From UBA5314 sp040217815 (lineage in GTDB: Bacteria; Bacillota; Syntrophomonadia; Syntrophomonadales; Syntrophomonadaceae): DNA of 64,000 nt. Of the stretch, positions 25,898 through 35,200 are shown in pieces; the stretch's first letter is position 1; every line of letters starts with the position of its first letter. The notes beneath the pieces were generated by a model that worked only from the letters and a program-made list of their open reading frames with translations, made no database searches and had not been told where the DNA came from. The position numbers were made by a program, and so were the translations under genes. Where the stretch lies: positions 62,001 through 126,000 of the forward strand of contig JBEHWI010000002.1 of NCBI GenBank assembly GCA_040217815.1, given 5' to 3'.

Positions 25898-27145
25898 TTA
25901 TTGTGCACCTAAACGTCGTTCAACTTCAAGCAGCCAGGGCGCCTTGTCCCTCATATAAGGAGTTGCGACAATCCTCTTTATCTCGTCAACTCTGGTGTGT
26001 TTCTTCATAAAGGCAATAATGGTGCCACAGGCATCCAGGTTTCCAACCGTCTGCAAACCGGCTATCCTACCATCTTGTAGAATTATTCTGCCATAGGCTC
26101 CTTTCTCGTTTATTTCTATAACCGAACCGCCGTCCTGCAGATCTTCTTCCCTTACCCCCGCTGCCAGACAGGGCACCCCGTATAATTCTTCAACCATTAA
26201 ATTAAGTGCTCCCGGGTATTCAACCGGTTGGCTCATAATATTTTGGGCGGCTGCCTGGGCCTGGATCTTGGCGCTGGACCAGAGCATAGACTGGATTGGT
26301 CTGCCGGAAAGTATATCTTTCACCTCGACACAATCTCCACAGGCATATATGTCCGGGTGGCTGGAACGCATGTGGGAGTCGACCTTTATGGCACCCAGTG
26401 CGCCAATCTGAAGACCGGCGGCGGCGGCCAATTCGACGTTGGGCTTTGCTCCTACCCCCCAGATAACCGCTTCACAGGGTATAAAACCAGCTCCGGTTAC
26501 AACCCCCTGAACGTCTTCTTTTCCTTTAACCTCAATGACCTGCCCGCCAGTAACTACGCGTATTCCATTGGCTTCCAGCAGTTTCTGAATTAAACCGGCC
26601 GGAAACGGATCAAACAGTCTGGGCAGGATGCGCGGCTGCATTTCAATTATGGTCGCCTCGCAGCCCTTTAACTGCAGAGCCTCGGCTACCTCAACGCCGA
26701 TATTTCCTGAGCCCACCACAACTGCCCGGCTGGGCCGCATTTCAAGGAGCAGATCAATATCCCGGGGGCTTTTTACCACGAAGTTGCCCGGAAGTTTGCT
26801 GCCTAGGATCGGAGGAACCAGGGGCCGACTGCCGGTGGCCAGGATCAGGCGATCATACTTAATGATGTTTCGATTTGTGCAGATTTCCTTGGCGTCTATA
26901 TCGATTTTATTTACCCACTCCGAACAATTCAGTTCTATTCTCTGCCTGACATATTGTTCAGGTGTTTTAAGAAATAGCTGCTGCCGTGGTATCCAACCAG
27001 CCAGGAAATCTGGCAAAGCGCAGGCGGAATAAAAAGGCTCGGCATCCCCTGCATAAATGCTTATTTCTACGTCCCGGCTGAGGCGGCGCAGGGTTTCTGC
27101 AGCTTGATTGCCGGCGGCGCCATTGCCTATAATGACTACTTTCAT
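25898..27145 (-). CDS. FAD-dependent NADH (pyridine nucleotide-disulfide) oxidoreductase
   Basis: A 415-residue flavoprotein with two Rossmann folds (IGNGAAGNQAAE at the start for FAD; VVGSGNIGVEVAEAL in the middle for NAD(P)H), the FAD-closing motif DIYACGDCVEV, and Cys42 in YSACALPDF, the position of the redox cysteine in NADH oxidase/CoA-disulfide reductase relatives. Its ATG overlaps the upstream iron-sulfur gene by four bases (ATGA), which argues for a complex. In the known AorABC enzyme of Aromatoleum a related FAD subunit lets AOR reduce NAD+; the same role is inferred here. Confidence 0.85.
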   Translation of the reverse strand: MKVVIIGNGAAGNQAAETLRRLSRDVEISIYAGDAEPFYSACALPDFLAGWIPRQQLFLKTPEQYVRQRIELNCSEWVNKIDIDAKEICTNRNIIKYDRLILATGSRPLVPPILGSKLPGNFVVKSPRDIDLLLEMRPSRAVVVGSGNIGVEVAEALQLKGCEATIIEMQPRILPRLFDPFPAGLIQKLLEANGIRVVTGGQVIEVKGKEDVQGVVTGAGFIPCEAVIWGVGAKPNVELAAAAGLQIGALGAIKVDSHMRSSHPDIYACGDCVEVKDILSGRPIQSMLWSSAKIQAQAAAQNIMSQPVEYPGALNLMVEELYGVPCLAAGVREEDLQDGGSVIEINEKGAYGRIILQDGRIAGLQTVGNLDACGTIIAFMKKHTRVDEIKRIVATPYMRDKAPWLLEVERRLGAQ

Positions 27146-27660
27146 TGGGCAGGCTCACCTCCCGGCTCTTTTTCATGCCCGGGCGCGGCCGGGCCGAATA
27201 GTAAATCAGCCCTCTTTTGGCGCTTGCTGCCCATTTCTTCTTCCTGGCTTCTGAAGCTCAAAGCCTGGTGGGGACAGTAGACTACGCACTGCGGATCTCC
27301 CAGGCACAGGTCGCAGGCCGCTTCTTTTTCGCTGATTTGATCATAGACGGCCGCACCAAAGGGGCAGGCCGCTTCGCAGGCCCGGCATCCTATGCATCCT
27401 GCCAGCCTGCGCAAAACCAGTTCCTGCTCATCATCACGATATATTACATTCATAAGGCAAGCCAGAGCACAGGCCGGATCATTGCAGTGCAGGCAGCTTA
27501 TTCCCCGGTGGCGCTCAAACGCCTGGTCATCAACCACCCGTATTAACCCCAGGGCCGGATTCCACTGGCGGCGCTTCACCACAGCGCACACCAGCTGGCA
27601 TATTCCACAGCCCTGGCAGCGTTCGGAATCGATGTATAAAAATCTTCTATCTCCTGCCAT
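27142..27660 (-). CDS. Four-cluster [4Fe-4S] electron-transfer protein
   Basis: A 172-residue paralogue-like partner of the 25402 protein, again with sixteen cysteines in four groups (CQGCGICQLVC, CLHCNDPACALAC, CIGCRACEAAC, CDLCLGDPQCVVYC). The C-terminal 35 residues are charged and rich in Pro/Gly and lie outside the clusters. ATG at 27660 has GAGG nine bases upstream; an upstream TTG is also in frame. It starts 19 bases after the aor stop and overlaps the flavoprotein start, so it is the likely AorA-like link between the tungsten subunit and FAD. Confidence 0.87.
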   Translation of the reverse strand: MAGDRRFLYIDSERCQGCGICQLVCAVVKRRQWNPALGLIRVVDDQAFERHRGISCLHCNDPACALACLMNVIYRDDEQELVLRRLAGCIGCRACEAACPFGAAVYDQISEKEAACDLCLGDPQCVVYCPHQALSFRSQEEEMGSKRQKRADLLFGPAAPGHEKEPGGEPAQ

Positions 27661-27679
27661 ATTGTTAAACCTCAACCAA

Positions 27680-29584
27680 TTAAGCTATAGGATCGGAAAG
27701 TCCCAGAGCCTCCAGGGTCTCTTGCAGCGGACTTCCCGTTTCACGATTCCAGCCTCTGGCTTTATAATAATTTTTCATTAATTCATCAACTTTGGCTTCA
27801 TCGACTACATTACCCGACTGGGCTTCCTGGTAAAAACGACGGGGAAATTTGGAGTCGCTGGCATTTTCCCCTTCGCGCAGGTTAAACAGCCTGATAAGGT
27901 TCCAGGCCCTTTCTGCGGATTGCATAATCTGGTCAGGCTTCATGTCCCACCCGGTGGCAGCTTTATAAACTTCGGCCAAAATGCTGGGGCCGACAGCCTC
28001 CATGACCGGCGGCCGGATGCACACTCCGGTGGAGTTAAACAGGTTTATCAAATCCTCCGCCCATTTGGACATAATCGCTATATCAACCGTATCGCTTTCC
28101 AGGTCAATAGCTTGAGCCTTTAGATCCTCGGGCATGTCTAGTTTGTCATACATGGGCTTTTTAAAGCCGAAGCGCTCTCTCTGATAATCCCACTTGTTTT
28201 CGTTATAGCGCAGGTTTTCCACTGGATTGCGGCAGCGCAGGTGATCCCCGCCTCGAATATTGGTCAACATACCCAGTGTCCAGGTCGACCAGCGACCGCG
28301 GGGATCTATCATCGGCAGTTCCAATCCCTTGACGTGCATGGCATAGACTTCGCTTCCCGGCCAGTTCTGAGCCGCCCGCTTAACCCCTTCCGCCAGGATA
28401 TTCCCAATTCCCCGGCGCATGACAATGTCTTCCAGAAGGTGAAACGCGGCATCATCATCGCCGAATTCCAAGTCATAACCTACTTCTTCCCTGGTGAGCA
28501 GGCCTTTCTGAAAAAGCTCCATGGCAAAAGCGAGAACGGCTCCTGAGCTTGAAAGGTCTATGCCGTAGCGCTGGCACAATTCGTACGACTTGATAGTGGC
28601 CTGGGTCGATAATCCGGCGTTGGATGAATATGATACGGTTGGAGTTATTTCCAGGGCTTTTACCATTGTTCCGGCATAGGGGCCTTCTTTGACTTCGGCA
28701 ATATGACCGCAGGCAATTATACACGACTGGCAGGCAATATGCCGGCTGCTATACTCATCGACTATCTGTTTGCCCGCTCTCTGTTTCCAATCCGGCAGGG
28801 TGCCCCGGCTGTAGTTGTGGGTAGACAAAGCGTTGTAGTTGCCATAGGGAATTGTGGCATTCATGGTTCCGTATTCTGTGAAGGGTACATATGAGGAGGC
28901 TCTCTTTATCATTTGCTGGCCCCGGGCGGTTAAGTCCAGCAAAGTCCGGGCATCAGCCGGAACTATCGGTTTGGTGCCCCTTACCGCGATGGCTTTAAGC
29001 TTTTTGGATCCCATTACAGCGCCCAGACCGGTGCGGCCGAAACCGTCATAATAACCATTCTCAATGCTAGCAAAACGAACCAGGTTTTCTCCGGCCTGCC
29101 CGATCAAAGCAATTTCAATCCCATGATGCTTATTTTTTAAAATATCAATGCTATCCCAGGAGTCTTTTCCCCACAAAAACGAGGCATCTAGAATATCTAC
29201 TTTATCATTCTCAATCAAAATATATACAGGTTTGTCACTCTGCCCTTTAATGAGCAGCGAATCATACCCCGCAGCCTTCAACTGCAGGCCTAAGAAAGCC
29301 CCTGAATTAGAGGTTCCAAAACCATTGGTGGCCGGGGACTTGGCCGAGGCCTCGGTCCGGGAAGCGGTCGGGAACGGAGTTCCCACCAGGGCTCCCACAC
29401 TGAATATCAGGGCATTGTCCGGTCCCAACGGATCTGCTCCAACCGGGATCTCATCATAAAGAATCCGCGCGTTGAAGCCAATCCCCCCAATATATTTGAG
29501 CGCCAGTTCCTTTTGAACGGGCCGGATTGTAATACCCCCGGTTGACAAATCCACTACCAGAATTTTACCTGCATATCCAAACAA
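27680..29584 (-). CDS. aor: Aldehyde:ferredoxin oxidoreductase, tungsten subunit
   Basis: A 634-residue AOR-family protein: N-terminal tungstopterin domain (FGYAGKILVVDLSTG; GLGAVMGSKKLKAIAV), central and C-terminal domains with DPRGRWSTW. The [4Fe-4S] ligands are Cys285, Cys288, Cys292 (CQSCIIAC) and Cys522 (TGVCIRP). The enzyme interconverts aldehydes and carboxylic acids using low-potential electrons. The frame runs further upstream, but TTG at 29584 gives the conserved family N-terminus and is preceded by GGGGAGGGG. It heads a four-gene unit. Substrate range cannot be predicted. Confidence 0.92.
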   Translation of the reverse strand: MFGYAGKILVVDLSTGGITIRPVQKELALKYIGGIGFNARILYDEIPVGADPLGPDNALIFSVGALVGTPFPTASRTEASAKSPATNGFGTSNSGAFLGLQLKAAGYDSLLIKGQSDKPVYILIENDKVDILDASFLWGKDSWDSIDILKNKHHGIEIALIGQAGENLVRFASIENGYYDGFGRTGLGAVMGSKKLKAIAVRGTKPIVPADARTLLDLTARGQQMIKRASSYVPFTEYGTMNATIPYGNYNALSTHNYSRGTLPDWKQRAGKQIVDEYSSRHIACQSCIIACGHIAEVKEGPYAGTMVKALEITPTVSYSSNAGLSTQATIKSYELCQRYGIDLSSSGAVLAFAMELFQKGLLTREEVGYDLEFGDDDAAFHLLEDIVMRRGIGNILAEGVKRAAQNWPGSEVYAMHVKGLELPMIDPRGRWSTWTLGMLTNIRGGDHLRCRNPVENLRYNENKWDYQRERFGFKKPMYDKLDMPEDLKAQAIDLESDTVDIAIMSKWAEDLINLFNSTGVCIRPPVMEAVGPSILAEVYKAATGWDMKPDQIMQSAERAWNLIRLFNLREGENASDSKFPRRFYQEAQSGNVVDEAKVDELMKNYYKARGWNRETGSPLQETLEALGLSDPIA

Positions 29585-29770
29585 TCTTAACCACCCCTCC
29601 CCTAAATTCAGTGGATAAATTCCCTCCCGGCTTCCCCCCAAAACCCGGGATGGCATTTAAAGATGTATCTGTTACCAATACTCAAACACTAATCTGTCGG
29701 CAATGCAATAAGAATTATTTGCAGCAAAGCCAGCAACAGGTCCCTGTTCGTATTATTGGTGTACAAACTA
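29585..29770 (-). promoter_or_regulatory. Long aor leader with a hairpin
   Basis: If the promoter at 29771-29799 is used, aor mRNA has about 180 untranslated bases. Near its 3' end the minus strand can form TCCCGG / CCGGGA around a G-rich loop, close to the GGGGAGGGG ribosome site. I could not match the leader to the molybdenum/tungsten cofactor riboswitch from memory. Confidence 0.3.
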
Positions 29771-29799
29771 ATTATATCGCTTTTCAGCCTCCCAGGCAA
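29771..29799 (-). promoter_or_regulatory. Candidate aor promoter
   Basis: TTGCCT (29799-29794), 17 bp, and a perfect TATAAT (29776-29771) on the minus strand. The surrounding AT-rich interval 29585-30109 holds no gene I can support. Confidence 0.5.
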
Positions 29800-30014
29800 A
29801 AACAGCGGGACCTATTTCTCATATTTCTACTTATAATCCTTTTTTGCGACAAAAAGTGTTATTCTATATGGTAATGGGGATAATAGCCTCTGCAGTCTTC
29901 ATATTAAGTACTTCGCAGCGATGGGAACAGTTTTTCAAACAGCGTAGATTACTGGTTCGAAGTTCTAATAAGCAGACAATAGTTTCATATCGACAACCCT
30001 TTCAATTAATAGTA

Positions 30015-30044
30015 TTGAGCAAGCAGATGGTTTTTACGTATTTT
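30015..30044 (+). promoter_or_regulatory. Weak candidate promoter of the sensor kinase
   Basis: TTGAGC (30015-30020) and TATTTT (30039-30044) are 18 bp apart, about 65 bases before the kinase start. Confidence 0.28.
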
Positions 30045-30109
30045 AATATCGTTTGTTATTAATATCACAAATGCAATTTTACACTGATGACTTCGAAAGG
30101 AGTATCCCC

Positions 30110-31543
30110 TTGCATTATCTTCCCTGGTTTATGCAAATGATACACAATCTGGCTGATGGATGTATTATCGTGCTCTTCGGCATGATAATGATTGGAGTTC
30201 CTCCATCCTTTAAGCGGCTCCTCAGTGTGGTACTTATATTTGCCGCATTTAAAATGTATGTCGCAGCCCTTACACTCCCTTTCGGAGTTGGGCCGGCTTT
30301 GATTCTGGTAATGACTTCGGCAACTGCCATGGTTGCCTGGTACGTGGGGTATTTTCGAGCCGCTTTCGCTATTGTAATGGGAATTACTTTGCAGTTTTTA
30401 CTGGACGGAGCTTTGATCCCTATAATCACTTCATTAGGGCAAATAAATATTCATACCGCCACCCCAATCCAATCTGTACTGCTGTTTCTCCCCCAGTTTA
30501 TATTAGGTTTGCTGCTTATCTATCTGTGTTTCCGTTTCGATTTCCATATGCTCAAGTACATAATCCCTTCCGATGCCGAATTATATGCTTCCAAAGCCAA
30601 AGAAAATTTGATTCTGGGCTTGTATGTATGCATATTGATTTTCATTGTGTTTGAAATGATGTACAACCTCTCTGATTTCGGTTATTTTATTGATCCCTCC
30701 ATTATAAGCGTGCCCGTAAAAATACTGGATTGGATCAGCAATATAACTGTAATGGCAGCTATCTTTATGGTCTCTTTTCTTATTAAGCAATTGCTCGATC
30801 TTAATCGCCGGGAAAGCGAGTATATGTTTCAAAAATCCTATGCAGAAACCCTTGACGAGCTGCACACGGCCATCAGGGCAGAGCACCACGATCTGGCCAA
30901 CCACTATCAAACTATATACGGATTTCTCCAGCTCGGCTATGCTGACGAGGCAGCCCGCTACGTTGAGTCCCTTATCGGAGATACCCCACTTATAAGGGGC
31001 TTCACCGGTTTGGGAAATGTTCCCCTTTCGGCGCTATTCTATATCAAGATCGGCCTGGCCAAGGAATGGGACATTGACTTTAAATTGGATATCCTGACTC
31101 CGGTAGACTCTCTGACTCTGCCTCCCTACCAGTTGAATAGAATGGTCGGCAACCTTATAAACAATGCCTTTGAGGCAGCCGCCAAACTGCCCCAAGAGAA
31201 GCGTTGGGTCCACCTGCGAGTTAAACGCTCCGGCCCCTTTTATTATTTTGAAGTAAGCAATTATGGACATATCAGTGGGGAAACCCTTAGAAGAATAACC
31301 GACCGGGGCTTCACAACAAAAAAAGAAGGCCATGGCGGTCTGGGTCTCTATATCGTTACCGATCTGGTCAATAAATACAATGGCCGCCTAAGCATAAGCT
31401 CTGACAATGACACAGTTATCGTTACTTTATCCCTGCCCATAGAGGAATCAGACCTGGGAAGTCCGGTCCTTACTGTAAATAATCATCAGACCAGCCAACC
31501 TTCCGCACTGGTTGAAAGCACTGAAGCAAAACAGTGCCTTTAG
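30110..31543 (+). CDS. Membrane sensor histidine kinase (SpoOB/CitA/AgrC-like)
   Basis: A 477-residue kinase with about seven N-terminal membrane segments (residues 1-235), a dimerisation helix with the phosphoacceptor pattern H-x3-N (His260, Asn264 in HDLANH) and a GHKL ATPase domain (N box NLINNAFEA near 348; G box GFTTKKEGHGGLGLYIV). The H-x3-N form is that of SpoOB-domain kinases such as CitA/DcuS and AgrC. TTG at 30110 has AAAGGAG seven bases upstream; the frame extends 19 codons further. No response regulator is adjacent. It is divergent from aor and could control it, which is inference from position only. Confidence 0.82.
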   Translation: MHYLPWFMQMIHNLADGCIIVLFGMIMIGVPPSFKRLLSVVLIFAAFKMYVAALTLPFGVGPALILVMTSATAMVAWYVGYFRAAFAIVMGITLQFLLDGALIPIITSLGQINIHTATPIQSVLLFLPQFILGLLLIYLCFRFDFHMLKYIIPSDAELYASKAKENLILGLYVCILIFIVFEMMYNLSDFGYFIDPSIISVPVKILDWISNITVMAAIFMVSFLIKQLLDLNRRESEYMFQKSYAETLDELHTAIRAEHHDLANHYQTIYGFLQLGYADEAARYVESLIGDTPLIRGFTGLGNVPLSALFYIKIGLAKEWDIDFKLDILTPVDSLTLPPYQLNRMVGNLINNAFEAAAKLPQEKRWVHLRVKRSGPFYYFEVSNYGHISGETLRRITDRGFTTKKEGHGGLGLYIVTDLVNKYNGRLSISSDNDTVIVTLSLPIEESDLGSPVLTVNNHQTSQPSALVESTEAKQCL

Positions 31544-31602
31544 TACATTATGCATTGGTAATAACTTGCAAGAGCATAAATATATACGTTTCAATTTCCT
31601 TT

Positions 31603-31635
31603 CAAAAATAAGTTGGGGCCGGATAATCCGGCCCC
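31603..31635 (-). terminator. Rho-independent terminator after the coat-F genes
   Basis: A perfect 9-bp stem GGGGCCGGA / TCCGGCCCC (31615-31623, 31627-31635) with a 3-base loop; on the minus strand AACTTATTTTTG follows. It may also stop the convergent kinase transcript. Confidence 0.82.
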
Positions 31636-31651
31636 GATTATGATATTGCCG

Positions 31652-31918
31652 CTATTGCTGCATCTGCTGCTGTATGCTGGAAAGGCTCTGCTGCACCCTG
31701 CTGTACTGATCCGGAGAAGCCATCTCCATTTGGTACCAGCCTTTGCGGTTCATAAGATCGAATATCTGCTGCTGGTGATGAAGGGTTGCATTCAGCAGAT
31801 TGGTAAAATGTGATCTTACCTCCGGATGTCCGCTCTCTAATATGGCACTGGTTGCCATACTCGCCGCCAGTTTATGTTGATAAAGCATATTGCCCATCCA
31901 TTCCATGTCCTTATTCAC
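31652..31918 (-). CDS. Spore coat protein, CotF family
   Basis: An 88-residue helical protein matching the coat-F domain: ASMATSAILESGHPEVRSHF and LNATLHHQQQIFDLMNRKGWY are typical, with a glutamine-rich end. The family forms ferritin-like helical bundles on spores. GTG follows AAGGAGGTG. It comes 12 bases after a second small helical gene and before a strong terminator, so the two form one unit, presumably expressed late in sporulation. No sigma-K promoter was identified. Confidence 0.87.
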   Translation of the reverse strand: MNKDMEWMGNMLYQHKLAASMATSAILESGHPEVRSHFTNLLNATLHHQQQIFDLMNRKGWYQMEMASPDQYSRVQQSLSSIQQQMQQ

Positions 31919-31930
31919 AAAAACACCTCC

Positions 31931-32131
31931 TTACTGCATTCTTCCCGAGCTGAGCAGTGAACCGGCGCTCTGAATCAATTGCCGGTGCTCCTGGCTCATA
32001 GTATTCAGCATACTCAATATCTGCTGGTCGGTAACCTCGGTACGGGCATGGCGAATGTTCTTTTCAATCGATTCGAACATCTTGCTCATATCCTCCAAAT
32101 ACAACAGTTCACGGGTTGAAAACTGGGCCAT
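31931..32131 (-). CDS. Small helical protein, probable coat-F partner
   Basis: A 66-residue helical protein (MAQFSTRELLYLEDMSKM, later ILSMLNTMSQEHRQLIQ) of the short type found immediately upstream of cotF genes in many clostridia. It resembles half of a coat-F/ferritin-like bundle. ATG follows GGGAGGTTGTGCT. It lacks cysteines and membrane segments. A role in spore coat assembly is inferred from linkage. Confidence 0.7.
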   Translation of the reverse strand: MAQFSTRELLYLEDMSKMFESIEKNIRHARTEVTDQQILSMLNTMSQEHRQLIQSAGSLLSSGRMQ

Positions 32132-32211
32132 AGCACAACCTCCCTTTTTTGATTAGCATGGCTCAAATAATACCTTAATATTCCTGAGGTTCTACATGAT
32201 CCGAACCCTGC

Positions 32212-32255
32212 TGTAAAATAACAAGCGGGGCGGTCAATTAAAAGTAGACCGCCCC
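32212..32255 (-). terminator. Rho-independent terminator after the redox complex
   Basis: A perfect stem GACCGCCCC / GGGGCGGTC (32247-32255 and 32227-32235), followed on the minus strand by GCTTGTTATTTTAC. It ends the nuoE-nuoF-nuoG-like unit. Confidence 0.8.
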
Positions 32256-32287
32256 CTATTTGCTATTTCATTTAAGTCAAGTGGGGG

Positions 32288-35200
32288 TTACTTAAGCCCC
32301 TCTTTAACCAATTTGCTATTAAAGCCCCTCAAACTGAAATCAGTTCCAACTGCATCGACAAAGAGCGGAGCTTCCTCCGGGATCATGAACTGGGCCAGCC
32401 CATCTTCCCGGGCAAAACCTTCTTGATACCTTACCCCCGGCTCTTGAGAGCCTCCCTTTGCGGAAGATTCCGCAAGGCGCACTTCAAGGAGACAGGCCAG
32501 CCTCTCCAGGACCTGGCGGTTGGTTAGACCTCCCGGGGGGTTTTGAGAAGCGTTTAAGCGTTTTACCGTCCAATCAGCCAGGATCATGTCACCGCTGGAT
32601 TCGAAACCGGTTGAGCCAGGCAGGACAATATCGGCCGCTCTAGCGGTGGAAGTCAAGTAGGGAGTCATAACCACCGATAGTTCAGCCTGTTCAAGAATCG
32701 GCGCCGGAATAACTCCTGCCCCTACCGGGTCTTCACCCAGAATAAACACTCCCTTGATGGTTTTCTGTTCAAGGTTTTGGACAAGCTGCCCCGCGTTGGA
32801 GCGAACCCCGTTAAGCCAGAGCCCATTCTGGTTGGCTCCTTCAGCAACCACAATTATACCGTTTCTCGGGGAAGCAATTTTGCCGCTCAGTATGGCCAGA
32901 TCCGCCAGCATCTGTACAGCGGCCTGACTAACGCTGCTTCCATCGATGATAATGATCGTATTGCGCTTTGATGCGTAAATCCGGGCCACTCGGGCAGCGT
33001 CGGCACCCGCTTCGACACCCTGCAGCCAGGCCAGAAACTCGTCAAGACCGCCGGCTTTTTCAGCAAGGTTTTCCCGATTAAACCCCTGCGCTACGCTTGC
33101 TGCTAACACCTCGCGTAAAAAGGAAGTATTGTCGGTATTTTTTACCTTGAGCATAGCCTCGCCATCGACCAGGGTGGGCTCCGTACTTATTATAACCAGG
33201 GCCGCTCCATTACAGGCCGCCTCCCTGATCTTTACTGCGGCAATCGGGCTTTCCTTGAAGCTCCCGACCATTACGATTAAATCAGTTGCCTTTAATTCTT
33301 CAAACCGGCTGGTAGAGCCGCTCTCCCCGAATGCGGCAGAAAGAGCCCGCCCGGCATCGGGGGTAAAGCTGGCTATATGCCCGGTTTTCAAGCCTTCCCG
33401 GGCGGTTTGAACCGCAGCCTGGGCCTCCTGATTGGTATACGCTGGCGATATAAACACGGCCAGAGAATCGCCGGAATGCCTGCTTTTGATAGACAGGGCC
33501 TTTTTGGCAGCCTCCTTCAAGGCTTCCTCCCAGCTGCTTTCTACCAACACCCCGTCCTTGCGCAGCAGCGGCATCTCTACCCTTTCTTTCCCGGCATATT
33601 CAAACGCAAACCGCCCTTTGCGGCAGAGCAGATCACCTTTTTCGGGCAGCACCCTGACCAGCATCGACCCGCGCGTCTGCACCCTTTGCCCACAGCCTAC
33701 ACTACAGAATGAACAAACGGTATTGGTTTCGGCAAGCTCCATGGGCAGGTTTTTAATAATCGGATCATTTTCCAACAATGCGCCGGTAGGGCATACCGCA
33801 ACGCACTGGCCGCAGCTTATACAGCCGCTGTCTTTTAAGGGCAGGGTAAATTCAGGCTGAACTGAACTTTCAAAACCGCGCCCCACCAGGCCCAGGGCCG
33901 TAACCCCCATAACTTCGCTGCAGATGCGTATACACAAACCGCAGAGAATGCACTTTTCAGAATTACGTTTGATAAACGGGTGATCGTCACTGACCTTCTC
34001 CCGCCGTTTGTCCCCCGCCAGGCGTGCGGGCTGCACCTTATATTGATTGGCATAATCAATCAGCTGGCACTCAAAATAGTCCTTGCATCCGCATTCCAGA
34101 CAGCGCCTGGCTTCATTCTGCGCCTCCAGCTCAGCCAGACCCAGGTTGACTTCCTTGAAATTATCCCTGCGCTGCACCGGTTTCAGGTGGGGCATAGGGG
34201 CGCGCGCCTGTTTGCTGACATCTGTAAAATCTTCAGGAGTTAAGTCCGTCTGCTCTACCAGATAAGGTTCCATTATAGACAGATCCAATCCCCGCAGATA
34301 GAGATTCATGGCCAGGGCTGCCTTTCTCCCCTGGGCCACCGCTTCAATGGCTATGCCGGGTCCGGTTACGCCATCTCCGCCGGCAAACACGCCCGGGATG
34401 CTGGTAGCCATGGTCGCCTCGTCAACCGCCAGGCTCCCCCAGCGGCTCAAGGCCACCCCCTCCAATCCTTCCGGCTTGACCGCCTGACCTATAGCGCTTA
34501 TTATGGTGTCCACCGGAATGGTTTCTTCGGCCCCGTCCACCGGCACCGGGCTGCGCCTCCCCGAAGCGTCGGGCTCACCCAGCTCCATAACCTGCAGCCT
34601 GATAGCAGCCGCCTTACCGTTTTCAGCCGTTACCTCCAGCGGCGCGACCAGGTATTTAAAAATGACCCCTTCTTCCTCAGCTTCAAGGATCTCAATATCT
34701 TCAGCCGGCATTTCCGCCCGGGTGCGTCGATATAGGACCATCACCTCACTGGCTCCCAGTCGCACGGCCGTACGGGCAGCGTCCATGGCGGTGTTGCCGC
34801 CTCCTACGATGGCCACCCGGTCGCCTATCTCTACATCCCCGTTCATAGCTGCCTGACGCAGAAAATCAATGCCTCCGATCACGCCGGGCAGGTCCTCTCC
34901 TTTACAGCGCATGGCCGAACTCTGCCAGGCGCCGATTCCCAGGAACACGGCATCATATTCCTGAACCAGGTAGTCCAGACTCACATCACTGCCGATCCGG
35001 GTGTTGAAAGTAAATTTCACTCCCATGCGGGAGATCAGGTCGATTTCTCTATCTACTATATCCTTGGGAAGACGGTATTCCGGTATGCCGTAGCGCAGCA
35101 TGCCGCCCCCCCGGGGCATGGCGTCAAAAACCTCCACCTGGTGTCCATCCCGGGCCAGGTAGAAAGCAGCTGTCAAACCGGCCGGACCGGCGCCTACCAC

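Noticed and set aside
29585..29770. Molybdenum/tungsten cofactor riboswitch ahead of aor
   Set aside because: I could not recognise the conserved core by eye; only a simple hairpin is evident, so it is not claimed.
29542..29874. Plus-strand 110-codon frame over the aor leader
   Set aside because: Low-complexity composition, antisense to the aor start, no ribosome site; best explained as intergenic.
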